Positions 43,538 through 53,597 of a stretch of 64,000 bases of DNA are shown here, one piece after another (positions within the stretch are counted from its first letter, which is position 1; every line of letters starts with the position of its first letter). The DNA lies in contig NZ_JAHWZX010000009.1 in NCBI RefSeq assembly GCF_019351405.1, forward strand, positions 1 to 64,000, given 5' to 3'. The DNA comes from Stakelama flava (GTDB taxonomy: Bacteria > Pseudomonadota > Alphaproteobacteria > Sphingomonadales > Sphingomonadaceae). Position numbers and translations under genes: made by a program. Below the pieces are notes generated by a model. It searched no databases. It had not been told where the DNA came from and saw only the letters and a program-made list of their open reading frames with translations.

Positions 43538-46228
43538 ATGACCCAATCCTCTTCGAACTTCGTGAATATCGGCGAACGGACCAACGTCACCGGTTCGGCA
43601 CGTTTCAAGAAGCTCATCATGAACGGCGACTACACCGCCGCGATCGAGGTCGCGCGCAGTCAGGTCGAAAACGGCGCTCAGGTGATCGACGTCAACATGG
43701 ACGAAGGGCTGCTCGATTCGAAGGCGGCGATGGAGACGTTTCTTAAGCTGATCGCCGCCGAACCCGACATCGCACGCGTCCCGATCATGGTCGATTCGTC
43801 CAAATGGGAGGTGATAGAGGCCGGGCTGAAATGCGTGTCAGGCAAGCCGATCGTCAATTCGATCAGCATGAAGGAGGGCGAGGAGAAGTTCATCGCCGAG
43901 GCGCGCAAATGCATGGCCTATGGCGCGGCCGTCGTCGTTATGGCGTTCGACGAAGCGGGACAGGCCGATACCGAAGATCGCAAGGTGGAGATATGCGAAC
44001 GCGCCTATTCGGTGCTGACCGGCATCGGCTTCCCGCCCGAAGATATTATTTTCGATGCCAATATCTTCGCCGTCGCGACCGGGATCGAAGAGCACAACAA
44101 TTACGCGGTCGATTTCATCGAAGCGGTGAAGCGCATCCGGAAAAGCTGCCCGCACGTCCATTTTTCTGGCGGGCTTTCCAACCTGTCGTTCAGTTTCCGC
44201 GGCAATGAACCCGTGCGCCGCGCGATGCATTCGGTGTTTCTCTATCATGCGATTCCGGCCGGGCTCGATATGGCGATCGTCAATGCCGGGCAGCTCGACA
44301 TCTATGACGATATCGATGCCAAGCTGCGCGATGCGGTGGAGGATGTCATCCTCAACCGCGACCCGGAAGCGGGCGAGCGGCTGGTCGAACTCGCCGAGAG
44401 CTTCCGCGACAGCGATCCCGTCGCCGAAAAGAAGGCCGCCGAATGGCGCGGCTGGGAAGTCGAGAAACGGCTCGAACATGCGCTGGTCAAGGGGATCGAC
44501 GCGCACGTCATCGACGATACCGAGGAACTTCGCCAAAAGGTCGCGGATCGCGGCGACCGCCCGATCGAAGTGATCGAAGGGCCGCTGATGGACGGCATGA
44601 ACGTCGTCGGCGACCTGTTCGGATCGGGCAAGATGTTCCTGCCGCAGGTGGTGAAATCCGCCCGCGTGATGAAAAAGGCGGTCGCGCACCTCTTCCCCTA
44701 TATCGAGGCGGAAAAGGACGAAAATTCGCGCGGCAAGGGCAAGATCGTAATCGCCACGGTGAAGGGCGACGTCCACGATATCGGCAAAAACATCGTCGGC
44801 GTCGTCTTGCAATGCAACGGGTTCGACGTGGTCGACCTGGGCGTGATGGTGCCATGGTCGAAAATCCTTGAAACCGCTCGTGAAGAAGACGCCGACATGA
44901 TCGGCCTGTCCGGCCTCATCACCCCCTCGCTCGACGAAATGGTGACGGTGGCGGAGGAAATGCAGGTGGCAGAAATGACGATGCCGCTGCTGATCGGCGG
45001 CGCTACGACGTCGAAAGTGCATACCGCGCTGAAAATCGCGCCCGCCTATACGGGGCCAACCATCCATGTCCTCGACGCCAGCCGAGCAGTCGGTGTGGCT
45101 ACCAATCTGGTCAGCGACAGCCAGCGCGACCCGTATGTTCTGAAAATCGCCGACGAATATCAGGCGGTTCGCGAGGCGCGCGCGAACAAGGGGCAATCGA
45201 AGCTGATCTCGATCGAGAAGGCGCGTGAAAACGGTTTCCGTATCGATCCCGACCTCAAGGCGCCTGCGCCGCAAAAGCCGGGGCTTCACGTCTATAGCGA
45301 CTGGGACCTTGCCGACCTGCGCGACTATATCGACTGGACGCCGTTCTTCCGCTCGTGGGAACTTGCGGGCACCTATCCGGCGATCCTTGACGACGAGGTG
45401 GTGGGCGAAAGCGCGACCAGCCTGTTCAACGACGCGCAGAAGATGCTCGACAGGATCATCGAGGAAAAATGGCTGACCGCGAAGGGCGTTGCAGCGTTAT
45501 GGCCGTGCCATCGCGATGGCGACGATGTGGTGATCCATCATTATCATGTGCAGGATCGCGTGAGTAAGGACGGCGCGACCTTCGGCGACCATTCGGCGGA
45601 CATTCCAGATCTCGACCGCACCAACGAAGCGAGCATCCGGATGCCGTTCCTGCGTCAGCAGATCAACAAGCGCGAAGGCCGGCACAATATGTGCCTTGCC
45701 GACTTCATTGCCGAGGACAGTGACTGGATCGGCGGTTTCGCGGTAACCGCGGGCCATGGAATCGACGAACATTCGAAGCGGTTCAAGGAAACGCATGACG
45801 ATTATTCCGACATCCTTCTGAAAGCGCTTGCCGACCGATTGGCCGAAGCGTTCGCCGAGCGGATGCACCTCCATGTCCGACAGGATCTGTGGGGCTATGC
45901 CAAGGGCGAGCAACTTACCAACGAAGCGCTGATCAAGGAGGAATATCGCGGCATTCGCCCTGCGCCGGGCTATCCCGCCTGTCCCGATCACAGCGAAAAG
46001 CCAATCCTGTTCGAGATGCTGGACGCCACCGAACATACCGGCATCACGCTAACCGAAAGTTTCGCGATGCTGCCCACCGCCGCGGTGTCGGGCTTTTACT
46101 TCGGACATCCGCAAGCGAGCTATTTCGGCGTGGCGCGGATCGGTGAGGATCAGGTCGAGGACTATGCGAAACGCCGCGACGTCGATCTCGATCTGGCGAA
46201 GCGCTGGCTGCGCCCCAATCTGGATTGA
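43538..46228 (+). CDS. metH: Methionine synthase, folate/cobalamin/activation modules (split MetH)
   Basis: An 896-residue protein with the remaining MetH modules in order: pterin-binding barrel (about 1-300, [14 protein letters not shown]), cobalamin cap and B12 domain with D411-x-H413-x-x-G416 (DVHDIGKN), the lower axial ligand histidine, then the SAM-binding activation domain (about 590-896, including [12 protein letters not shown] and [17 protein letters not shown]). With the upstream gene it makes a complete cobalamin-dependent methionine synthase. The ribosome site AGGAG sits at the end of the preceding repeat. It converges with the permease gene, 10 bases apart. Confidence 0.95.
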   Translation: MTQSSSNFVNIGERTNVTGSARFKKLIMNGDYTAAIEVARSQVENGAQVIDVNMDEGLLDSKAAMETFLKLIAAEPDIARVPIMVDSSKWEVIEAGLKCVSGKPIVNSISMKEGEEKFIAEARKCMAYGAAVVVMAFDEAGQADTEDRKVEICERAYSVLTGIGFPPEDIIFDANIFAVATGIEEHNNYAVDFIEAVKRIRKSCPHVHFSGGLSNLSFSFRGNEPVRRAMHSVFLYHAIPAGLDMAIVNAGQLDIYDDIDAKLRDAVEDVILNRDPEAGERLVELAESFRDSDPVAEKKAAEWRGWEVEKRLEHALVKGIDAHVIDDTEELRQKVADRGDRPIEVIEGPLMDGMNVVGDLFGSGKMFLPQVVKSARVMKKAVAHLFPYIEAEKDENSRGKGKIVIATVKGDVHDIGKNIVGVVLQCNGFDVVDLGVMVPWSKILETAREEDADMIGLSGLITPSLDEMVTVAEEMQVAEMTMPLLIGGATTSKVHTALKIAPAYTGPTIHVLDASRAVGVATNLVSDSQRDPYVLKIADEYQAVREARANKGQSKLISIEKARENGFRIDPDLKAPAPQKPGLHVYSDWDLADLRDYIDWTPFFRSWELAGTYPAILDDEVVGESATSLFNDAQKMLDRIIEEKWLTAKGVAALWPCHRDGDDVVIHHYHVQDRVSKDGATFGDHSADIPDLDRTNEASIRMPFLRQQINKREGRHNMCLADFIAEDSDWIGGFAVTAGHGIDEHSKRFKETHDDYSDILLKALADRLAEAFAERMHLHVRQDLWGYAKGEQLTNEALIKEEYRGIRPAPGYPACPDHSEKPILFEMLDATEHTGITLTESFAMLPTAAVSGFYFGHPQASYFGVARIGEDQVEDYAKRRDVDLDLAKRWLRPNLD

Positions 46229-46238
46229 TCCGCGCCGG

Positions 46239-47360
46239 TCAGTGGCAGCAGTGCGATTTGGCCTGTACGGGCTGTTTGCGGCTCGTCCGCCACAGCCACA
46301 GGCCGATCGCGCCGAACGCCAGATTGAGCCAGAAGGTGTAATCGACCGAAAACGTGGTGAGGTCGCGGCGAATATCGGTGCCCGCTTTGGGCACCAGCCC
46401 GGCCCAGGAAAAGATCAGGTCCACGCCGATCGCAGCGATCACCATCGAGGCGAACAGCACAAGCGCGATGTACAGCGCCATCTTCCATCCGAAATAGCGG
46501 CGATAGACGTCGATCAGCGGCAGCACGATCAGGTCGCCGTACAGAAAAGCGATGACGCCGCCGAATGTCGCGCCGCCGCCCCACAGCACCGCAGCGAGCG
46601 GAACATTACCGATCGAACAGACAAAGGTCAGCATCGCGATTATCGGCCCGATCGCGGCATTGAACGGCACGCGCAGCCATGCGGGTGCATCGACCAGAAA
46701 CAAGTGCTGCCAGAATTCGGTGGGGACGAAGACCGATACGAAACCACCGATCAGGAATCCGATGGCAAGGTCCTTCCACAACATACCCCATTCCATGGTG
46801 AAGGCCTGCGCGATCTTTCCGCGGGTTTCGGGGCGCTTCAGGCGTTCGGTCCAGCTGTCATCGCTGTCATGCGCTGATCCGTGATTATGGCCGCCGCCGT
46901 CCGCTTCCGGGTGCTCGCGCGCTGCTTCCGCCAGTTTTGTCGGATAAGTCAGCGTGACGATCAGGCTCATCGCCGCGATCAGCGCAATGCCGCCCAGCCA
47001 TTCGGCCACCATGAACTCCCATCCCATCAACAAGTAGAGGATGACGCCGAGTTCGATCACCAGATTGGTAGCCGCGAACAGGAAGGCGAGGCTGGTGACC
47101 AGCGACGCACCTTTTTTGAACAAGGTACGCATGATCGACGCCGCAGCGAAGGAGCAGGACGAACTCGCAGCGCCCAGAACTGCCGCCAGGGCTATCTGCT
47201 TCGTCCCACCGCGTCCCATTCGTTCGCGCATCGCCTCGGCCGGAACCAGCGTCTGCAACACCGCTGAAATGCCGAACCCCAGAACCAGCGTCCAGCCCGT
47301 CTTCCAGAACATGCCGAGCGCCATCAGCAGCGCCGTACCCAGCTTGTCGATAACGTCCAT
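46239..47360 (-). CDS. ArsP-type permease with histidine-rich loop
   Basis: A 373-residue membrane protein of the permease family PF03773 (ArsP and relatives), with two blocks of about four helices. AASSSCSFAAASIMRTLFKKGAS in the first half and FVCSIGNVPLAAVLWGGGATF in the second carry the conserved cysteine and serine positions. The central cytoplasmic loop is histidine-rich (GGGHNHGSAHDSDD) and the C-terminus ends KSHCCH, both likely metal- or metalloid-binding. ArsP members export organoarsenicals; other members move copper or zinc. No ars gene is adjacent, so the substrate is open. Confidence 0.82.
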   Translation of the reverse strand: MDVIDKLGTALLMALGMFWKTGWTLVLGFGISAVLQTLVPAEAMRERMGRGGTKQIALAAVLGAASSSCSFAAASIMRTLFKKGASLVTSLAFLFAATNLVIELGVILYLLMGWEFMVAEWLGGIALIAAMSLIVTLTYPTKLAEAAREHPEADGGGHNHGSAHDSDDSWTERLKRPETRGKIAQAFTMEWGMLWKDLAIGFLIGGFVSVFVPTEFWQHLFLVDAPAWLRVPFNAAIGPIIAMLTFVCSIGNVPLAAVLWGGGATFGGVIAFLYGDLIVLPLIDVYRRYFGWKMALYIALVLFASMVIAAIGVDLIFSWAGLVPKAGTDIRRDLTTFSVDYTFWLNLAFGAIGLWLWRTSRKQPVQAKSHCCH

Positions 47361-47588
47361 GGCCGATCAGATGCGCGCTTGTCGTGGATGATGCAACCGG
47401 TACGCGAAATTGCGCCGAGTCGCTTCGAAATCGGGGCGTTTCCGGCTTCCGCCCGGTCATGGCGTGATATAGAATCGTATGCCCGGCCAATCGGCGGCCG
47501 ACAGTATGGGGGAGTTGGTCATGGCGTTCGGCCCGCTGTGCAGATCATTCGTTGCGCGTCACCGGCGCGATAAGGTTCCTCTTTTTCA

Positions 47589-48011
47589 ATGACCGCGATC
47601 ATTCGTACCTATCGCGACAGCGATTTCGACGATGTCGATTCGCTGTGGCGGCGTTGTTTTCCCGACGCGCCGGAGCGCAACCGTGCGGAATATTCGATTC
47701 CGGCAAAGCTTGCAGTCGACGACGGTCTGTTGCTCGTCGCCGATGCGGCGGGCGCGGTGGCGGGCAGCGTGATGGCGGGATATGACGGGCATCGCGGCTG
47801 GCTGTACGCCGTCGCGGTCGATCCCGATTACCGGATGCGCGGAATCGGCGCGGCGCTGGTCCGGGCGGCGGAAGCACGCTTGCTCGAACTGGGTTGCGCC
47901 AAGGTCAACCTCCAGATTCTGGGCGAAAACGCGCCGGTCGCCCGCTTTTATCACCAGTTGGGATATGAGATCGAGGAACGCATCAGCATGGGGCGGCTGC
48001 TTCGCGCCTGA
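47589..48011 (+). CDS. GNAT-family N-acetyltransferase
   Basis: A 140-residue acetyl-CoA-dependent acetyltransferase. The conserved acetyl-CoA binding segment is VAVDPDYRMRGIGAALVRAAE, and LGCAKVNLQILGENAPVARFYHQLGYE is motif B. The closest group is the RimI/YpeA-like small GNATs; the substrate is unknown. It diverges from the permease gene and precedes alr by 51 bases on the same strand. Confidence 0.87.
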   Translation: MTAIIRTYRDSDFDDVDSLWRRCFPDAPERNRAEYSIPAKLAVDDGLLLVADAAGAVAGSVMAGYDGHRGWLYAVAVDPDYRMRGIGAALVRAAEARLLELGCAKVNLQILGENAPVARFYHQLGYEIEERISMGRLLRA

Positions 48012-48062
48012 GCGGCTGGTTGTGCTGGCGAAGGCGGACACTTGCCGCTAACGCTCGCGCGC

Positions 48063-49109
48063 ATGATGTCTGTTCCTCCCTTGTCCCTGCATCTCGACGG
48101 CGCGGCACTTGCCGCCAACTGGCGAAGCCTGGCCGCGATGAGCGGCCGTGCGGCGTGCGGTGCGGCGGTAAAGGCGGACGCGTACGGGCTTGGCGCGATC
48201 GAGGCGGCGCGCCGGCTTGTCGATGCCGGGTGCCGCGATTTCTTCGTCGCCACCTGGGCCGAGGCGCGCGAACTGGCTGCTCACGTTCCGGCGCTGTCGG
48301 TGCTGCATGGTGTGCGCGAAGCCGACATGGCCGAAGCGCTGGAAAGCCCGGCGCGCCCCGTTCTCAACACCGCGCATCAGGTTGCCCGGTGGAAGGAAGC
48401 GGGTGGGGGCGTTTGCGACGTGATGGTCGATACCGGCATGAACCGGCTGGGGCTGTCAATCGCCGAAGCGACATCGGGGCTGCTCGATGGGCTGAACATC
48501 GATACGCTGATGAGCCATCTCGCCTGCGCCGATGAAGCGGTGCCGCTCAACGAACGCCAGCGCGCGCGGTTTGCGGGACTGGCGGGACGAACCGCTGCCA
48601 GACGGCTCAGCCTCGCCAATAGCTGCGGCATCGCGCTGGGAAAGGGATATCATTTCGACCTCACCCGGCCGGGCATCGCGCTGTACGGCGGGGTTCAGGT
48701 GCCCGCGTTCGACGGCAGGATCGTTCAGGTGGTGACCCCGCGCGCCGAAATTCTTCAGCGCCGATGCGTCAAGGCCGGCGAAACCGTTGGATATAACGCC
48801 ACCTGGACCGCGCCGCGCGACACCGAAGTCGCAATCCTCAACCTAGGCTATGCCGATGGCTATTTTCGCGGCTTTTCCGGCAAAGGGGCTGCGCTGACGG
48901 ATGGCAAGCGCCTGCCGGTGCTCGGCCGCGTTTCGATGGACCTGACCGCAGTTCAGGTCGACGCCGCCCCCGAACTTGCCGAGGGCGATCAGGTCGATAT
49001 CGAATTCGCGCTTCCCCATGCGGCGGCGATTGCTGGCATGTCGCAATATGAATTGCTGACCGGGATGGGCAGCCGCTACGCGCGGATTTGGAACGATCAG
49101 CACGCGTAA
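48063..49109 (+). CDS. alr: Alanine racemase
   Basis: Interconverts L- and D-alanine for peptidoglycan synthesis. The 348 residues have the PLP lysine K37 in AAVKADAYGLG, MVDTGMNRLGL, DLTRPGIALYGG and the second catalytic base, a tyrosine, in VGYNATW. Tandem ATGs at 48063 and 48066 have no clear ribosome site. An in-frame TTG at 48042, preceded by AAGG, is a possible alternative start. A strong terminator follows. Confidence 0.93.
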   Translation: MMSVPPLSLHLDGAALAANWRSLAAMSGRAACGAAVKADAYGLGAIEAARRLVDAGCRDFFVATWAEARELAAHVPALSVLHGVREADMAEALESPARPVLNTAHQVARWKEAGGGVCDVMVDTGMNRLGLSIAEATSGLLDGLNIDTLMSHLACADEAVPLNERQRARFAGLAGRTAARRLSLANSCGIALGKGYHFDLTRPGIALYGGVQVPAFDGRIVQVVTPRAEILQRRCVKAGETVGYNATWTAPRDTEVAILNLGYADGYFRGFSGKGAALTDGKRLPVLGRVSMDLTAVQVDAAPELAEGDQVDIEFALPHAAAIAGMSQYELLTGMGSRYARIWNDQHA

Positions 49110-49111
49110 GG

Positions 49112-49131
49112 GAAGGGGCGAATGGCCCCTT

Positions 49132-49133
<2 letters not shown>
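49112..49133. terminator. Bidirectional rho-independent terminator between alr and phaA
   Basis: AAGGGGC (49113-49119) and GCCCCTT (49125-49131) form a 7-base stem with a 5-base loop, followed by TTTT on the plus strand. It fills the gap between the two converging stop codons and can also act in the opposite direction. Confidence 0.75.
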
Positions 49134-50304
<1,171 letters not shown>

Positions 50305-50342
50305 AGATGCTTCTCCAGACGATGTGGTTCTCGCTTGGCAGG

Positions 50343-51434
50343 CTATTTAGGGAGAACCTGCCCGCGTATCCAGTCGCGCAGCGGCTTCCACAGCACGTCG
50401 CGCCTTTTGCTTCCCACTACCATGCCGACATGGCCCGCGCTCGTGATCCGCTGATCGGCGAACCCTGCTGCGCTGGCAAAGGGGACGATACGGTCTGTCG
50501 TCGACACGAATTCGACCACCGGCACGCCAAGCGACAGCGGATCGACCGGTTTGCCGCCAACGTGCCAGCGCCCCATGCCGGGAAGGTCGGCGGCGAAGAA
50601 ATCGTCGAACATCTGTCGCCCGGCGGCATAGGTCAGCGGCGCGCCGCCATTGGCCCAGTCCTCCAGCACGACGAAGCTGCGCGCCGTGGGTGATCCCGGT
50701 TCCAGCGCAGCGAAGCGTTCGAATTTGCGCACAGTGCGCGCCGGATCGAGTCGCCAGAACCCCGATTGCAGCACCTCCATCGGAACCAGTCCCAGCGAGC
50801 GGCACATCGGTTCGGCCGCATGCCACAGCGAATCGATCTCTTGCAGCGCCTGCGCACTGAACCCCGAAAAGCGCCACGGCGCGGCGATCATGGCAAGCGC
50901 GCGTACCGGGTGCAGCGCCGCCGCGGCCGCCGCCATCGTGCCCCCCAGACAATAGCCGACAAGGATTGGCGGCTGATCCAGCGCGGCGAGCAGCGGCACC
51001 AGCAGCGCTTCGACATGCCCCGCCACATCCTGGGTATCGATTCGCGCAACCGGCGTTCCCCAATCGACCAGCATCGGGCGTAGTCCCTTATGCCGCGCCA
51101 GCCAGCGCATCAGCGAGGCATTGCGCAGATCGAGCACTTGCGGGGGATTGATGAGCGAAGGCACCACGACCACCGGCACGCCGGCGGGATCGCGCCCATA
51201 ATCGCGCAGGCGCGCGCGGCCGGCCCGCGCTGAGACCGGTTTGGACGCGCGTTTCCTTCCCCGCCGGGCATTCTGATAGGCGGAAAGTCCCTTCAGCGCC
51301 GCTGCCCGCCGTTCGGGCGATGCTGCGGTTTCTTCGCGCAACATGTTCAGGAACAGCGGAAGCGGACGCGGCGCGTGTTGCGGCGCGTCATTATTCGGTG
51401 TTACATGCGTTTCAGACACTATTGAGGACGCCAT
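50343..51434 (-). CDS. PhaC-like alpha/beta hydrolase
   Basis: A 363-residue alpha/beta-hydrolase related to poly(3-hydroxyalkanoate) synthases. The nucleophile elbow [11 protein letters not shown] has a cysteine where esterases have a serine, as in Pha[11 protein letters not shown] and TTDRIVPF, with the histidine in TSAGHVGMV, complete the active site. It is much shorter than class I PhaC (about 580 residues), so it may be a short synthase-type member or a depolymerase/hydrolase. The start is uncertain: the ATG at 51434 overlaps the divergent phaR start, and an ATG at 51344 would cut conserved-looking [11 protein letters not shown]. Confidence 0.8.
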   Translation of the reverse strand: MASSIVSETHVTPNNDAPQHAPRPLPLFLNMLREETAASPERRAAALKGLSAYQNARRGRKRASKPVSARAGRARLRDYGRDPAGVPVVVVPSLINPPQVLDLRNASLMRWLARHKGLRPMLVDWGTPVARIDTQDVAGHVEALLVPLLAALDQPPILVGYCLGGTMAAAAAALHPVRALAMIAAPWRFSGFSAQALQEIDSLWHAAEPMCRSLGLVPMEVLQSGFWRLDPARTVRKFERFAALEPGSPTARSFVVLEDWANGGAPLTYAAGRQMFDDFFAADLPGMGRWHVGGKPVDPLSLGVPVVEFVSTTDRIVPFASAAGFADQRITSAGHVGMVVGSKRRDVLWKPLRDWIRGQVLPK

Positions 51435-52014
51435 GAAAAAAGGTTCGACCAAGGACGGCCCGGTCATAATCAAGAAATATGCGAACCGCCGCCTCTATAA
51501 CACCGAAACTTCTTCCTACATCACGCTTGAGCATCTTGCCGCGATGACCCGAGAGGGGCGCGATTTCAAGGTTATCGACGCGAAGAGCGAAGACGACATC
51601 ACCCATAATGTCCTCACCCAGATCATCATGGAAGAGGAACAGCGCGGTCAGACGATGCTGCCCGTCAGTTTCCTTCGCCAGCTGATCGCGCTGTACGGCG
51701 ATTCGATGCAGGCTATGGTTCCCGGCTATCTGGAAGCGTCGATGGACAGTTTCCGGCGTAATCAGGAAGAGTTCAAAAGTGCGGTGGAAGGCGCCTTCGC
51801 CAACACCCCCTTCGCCGAAATCACCAAGCGCAACATGGCGATGTTCGAAGCGGCGGCATCGGCATTCAACAAGGGCGGCGACATGCCGGGCGCTCCGTCC
51901 GCCGGTGGCGCTGCGCCTGCGTCCGCGCCCGCCGCGGCGAAGGATGAAGAAATCGCCGCGCTGCGTGCCGAGCTTACCCGATTGCAGGACAAGGTCGAAA
52001 AGCTCGGCAAATAA
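51433..52014 (+). CDS. phaR: PHA synthesis repressor PhaR
   Basis: A DNA-binding protein that senses PHA granules and represses phasin and PHA genes. The 193 residues begin with the conserved PHB/PHA accumulation regulator domain (VIIKKYANRRLYNTETSSYI, then a second part with LTQIIMEEEQRG and PVSFLRQLI), followed by a helical, alanine-rich tail and a coiled-coil end (ALRAELTRLQDKVEKL). GAGGA lies 5 bases before ATG 51433. It diverges from the PhaC-like gene. Confidence 0.94.
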   Translation: MKKGSTKDGPVIIKKYANRRLYNTETSSYITLEHLAAMTREGRDFKVIDAKSEDDITHNVLTQIIMEEEQRGQTMLPVSFLRQLIALYGDSMQAMVPGYLEASMDSFRRNQEEFKSAVEGAFANTPFAEITKRNMAMFEAAASAFNKGGDMPGAPSAGGAAPASAPAAAKDEEIAALRAELTRLQDKVEKLGK

Positions 52015-52023
52015 GGGGCGGGC

Positions 52024-52227
52024 ATGGCACTCGAACCGGGCTGGATCGCGGTCGCGGTCCTGCTGGTCGTCGCGTTGGCATGCGCGCTCGCCGAACGCGC
52101 GCGTCGCCGGCGGCGTGACCTCGACCGGATCGGCATCGTCAACTGGATGTCGGTGCAGTTACTCGCGATCATGGCTGCGCTGCTGATCGCTGCCTTCACC
52201 TGGCTCAGCGACGGCGGCGCAGCATAG
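52024..52227 (+). CDS. Small membrane protein
   Basis: A 67-residue protein with two membrane helices (about 7-23 and 42-62) separated by a basic loop (ERARRRRRDLDR). No family recognised. It follows phaR by 9 bases and may be in its operon. It converges with the retropepsin-PDZ gene, with one base between the two stop codons. Confidence 0.65.
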   Translation: MALEPGWIAVAVLLVVALACALAERARRRRRDLDRIGIVNWMSVQLLAIMAALLIAAFTWLSDGGAA

Positions 52228-52228
52228 G

Positions 52229-53407
52229 TCAGTAAAACCGGGCGAGGGTGAGCAAACGGCGACTGCCATCGCACATGCCCAGCTTTACCACCTCGCCGGG
52301 CGGGCCAGCCGCCCAGTTGGTGTCCACATTGCCACTTGCACCCGCAGCGACAGGCATGCCGTCGACGCGGCAGATCGTGTCGCCGTCGCGCCATCCGGCC
52401 TTGGCGGCGGGGCTGTTTGCCATGACGTGCAGGACGCGCAACCTGTCGCGGTCAAGCCCGACCAGCAGGCCGCTGGTCGATCGGACCGGCGCTTCATCGA
52501 CATGGGCGCCGGCGCGAAAAACGATATGTCCCGCTCGGGGGTCGAGCAGTACGCGATAGCGCTGCAACAATCCCGAACCGATCCGCCCGGCGACGCCGGT
52601 CTGCGCGGAAAAGCCGCTATGCTCCTCGATCCGCACTTCGACATTGCGCGCGTTCAGTGACGCGATGCGCAATTGCGGCACGATGGCCAGTTTCATTTCG
52701 ATCGTACCGCCCAGCCCGAACGCCACCGCAGAGGTGAGGGGGCGCCCGGCAAGCGCGCCCGCATCCCATGCCGCGCGCGTCACGGTTACCGCCGCGCCGT
52801 CGCCGGTGTCGATCATCACGGGCCGCACGCGGCGGCCGCCCAGCGTAAGTTCGCTCAGATAGACGCCGCTCTCCTGCGATAGCGCAAGCGGTGCGCTGTC
52901 GCCGCGAAACGGCAGCCGTCCGCTCGGCAAGAGGCGAAGTCGCCGCGCATCGTAATCAATGTCGAGCGCGCAGCAGGAAAGCATATCGGCCCCGATCAGT
53001 GCGTCGATCGGAACATCGCCACCGGTCGCCGATTGCGACAGTGCGGCAACCGCGATTCGCCCGCCCCGGCGGTTCAACCCGCCCAGCGAAATATCTCTGG
53101 TCGCTGCCCAGCCGATAGTGATCGCACCGCCGATCGCATCCGCGTTCGATGTCGCGGCGATCTTCAATCCGGCTCTATGGGCAAAGCCGGTCGATACCAC
53201 CGATACGCTGACCCCGGTATCGATGACGGCATAAGCGCTCTGGCCGTTGATCCGCATCGCGATGCGGATCTGGTTGCCCGGCGTCAGGGTAAAATCGACC
53301 CAGCGCGCATCGGTATCGTCGGTCAGGTGCACGCGCGGCGAATCGGTCGCGGCGGCGGGCATGGCCGCCATGATCGCCAGAGCGATGCCCAGAATCATCC
53401 GCAACAT
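52229..53407 (-). CDS. Exported retropepsin-like aspartic protease with PDZ domain
   Basis: A 392-residue protein with a signal peptide (LGIALAIMAAMPAAA) and two retropepsin-like repeats: AVIDTGVSVSVVS near residue 60 and VMIDTGDGAAVTV near residue 195, each carrying the DTG catalytic triplet. The normal DT/SGA is altered in both. A C-terminal PDZ domain follows (LLVGLDRDRLRVLHVMANSP, AGWRDGDTICRVDG). This architecture suggests a periplasmic protease or peptide-binding protein. Two in-frame starts (53407 and 53398) are possible. Confidence 0.8.
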   Translation of the reverse strand: MLRMILGIALAIMAAMPAAATDSPRVHLTDDTDARWVDFTLTPGNQIRIAMRINGQSAYAVIDTGVSVSVVSTGFAHRAGLKIAATSNADAIGGAITIGWAATRDISLGGLNRRGGRIAVAALSQSATGGDVPIDALIGADMLSCCALDIDYDARRLRLLPSGRLPFRGDSAPLALSQESGVYLSELTLGGRRVRPVMIDTGDGAAVTVTRAAWDAGALAGRPLTSAVAFGLGGTIEMKLAIVPQLRIASLNARNVEVRIEEHSGFSAQTGVAGRIGSGLLQRYRVLLDPRAGHIVFRAGAHVDEAPVRSTSGLLVGLDRDRLRVLHVMANSPAAKAGWRDGDTICRVDGMPVAAGASGNVDTNWAAGPPGEVVKLGMCDGSRRLLTLARFY

Positions 53408-53525
53408 GGCATGCAGCCTATGCGGTGCGTCGCGCGATTGCCATGCTTCAACGCTGCGGACTTTGTCGAGGGGCGGACGAGTAGCCTGACGTGACGGTGT
53501 GGCAACCGCGAGTTACCAACTACGG

Positions 53526-53566
53526 CGTCATCGCGAGGAGCGTAGCGACGCGGCGATCCAGCAGTC
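53526..53566. repeat. Intergenic repeat family C
   Basis: CGTCATCGCGAGGAGCGTAG, then CGACGCGGCGATCCAGCAGTC, lies in the 190-base gap between the retropepsin and cpaF genes. The reverse copy is at 33053-33096. The pattern GTCATCGCGAGGAGCGTAGC is a common extragenic repeat in sphingomonads as I remember it. The rest of this gap shows no gene. Confidence 0.75.
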
Positions 53567-53597
53567 ATCGGCATAATGCGCGCATCTGGACCTGATT

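Noticed and set aside
43838..45289. A 483-codon minus-strand frame across the second metH gene
   Set aside because: Antisense to the conserved cobalamin-binding and pterin-binding modules of MetH; a compositional shadow.
47479..47592. A 37-codon frame ending in the start codon of the GNAT gene (ATGA)
   Set aside because: No ribosome site and no protein-like features, and it sits in the divergent promoter region; kept out for lack of support.
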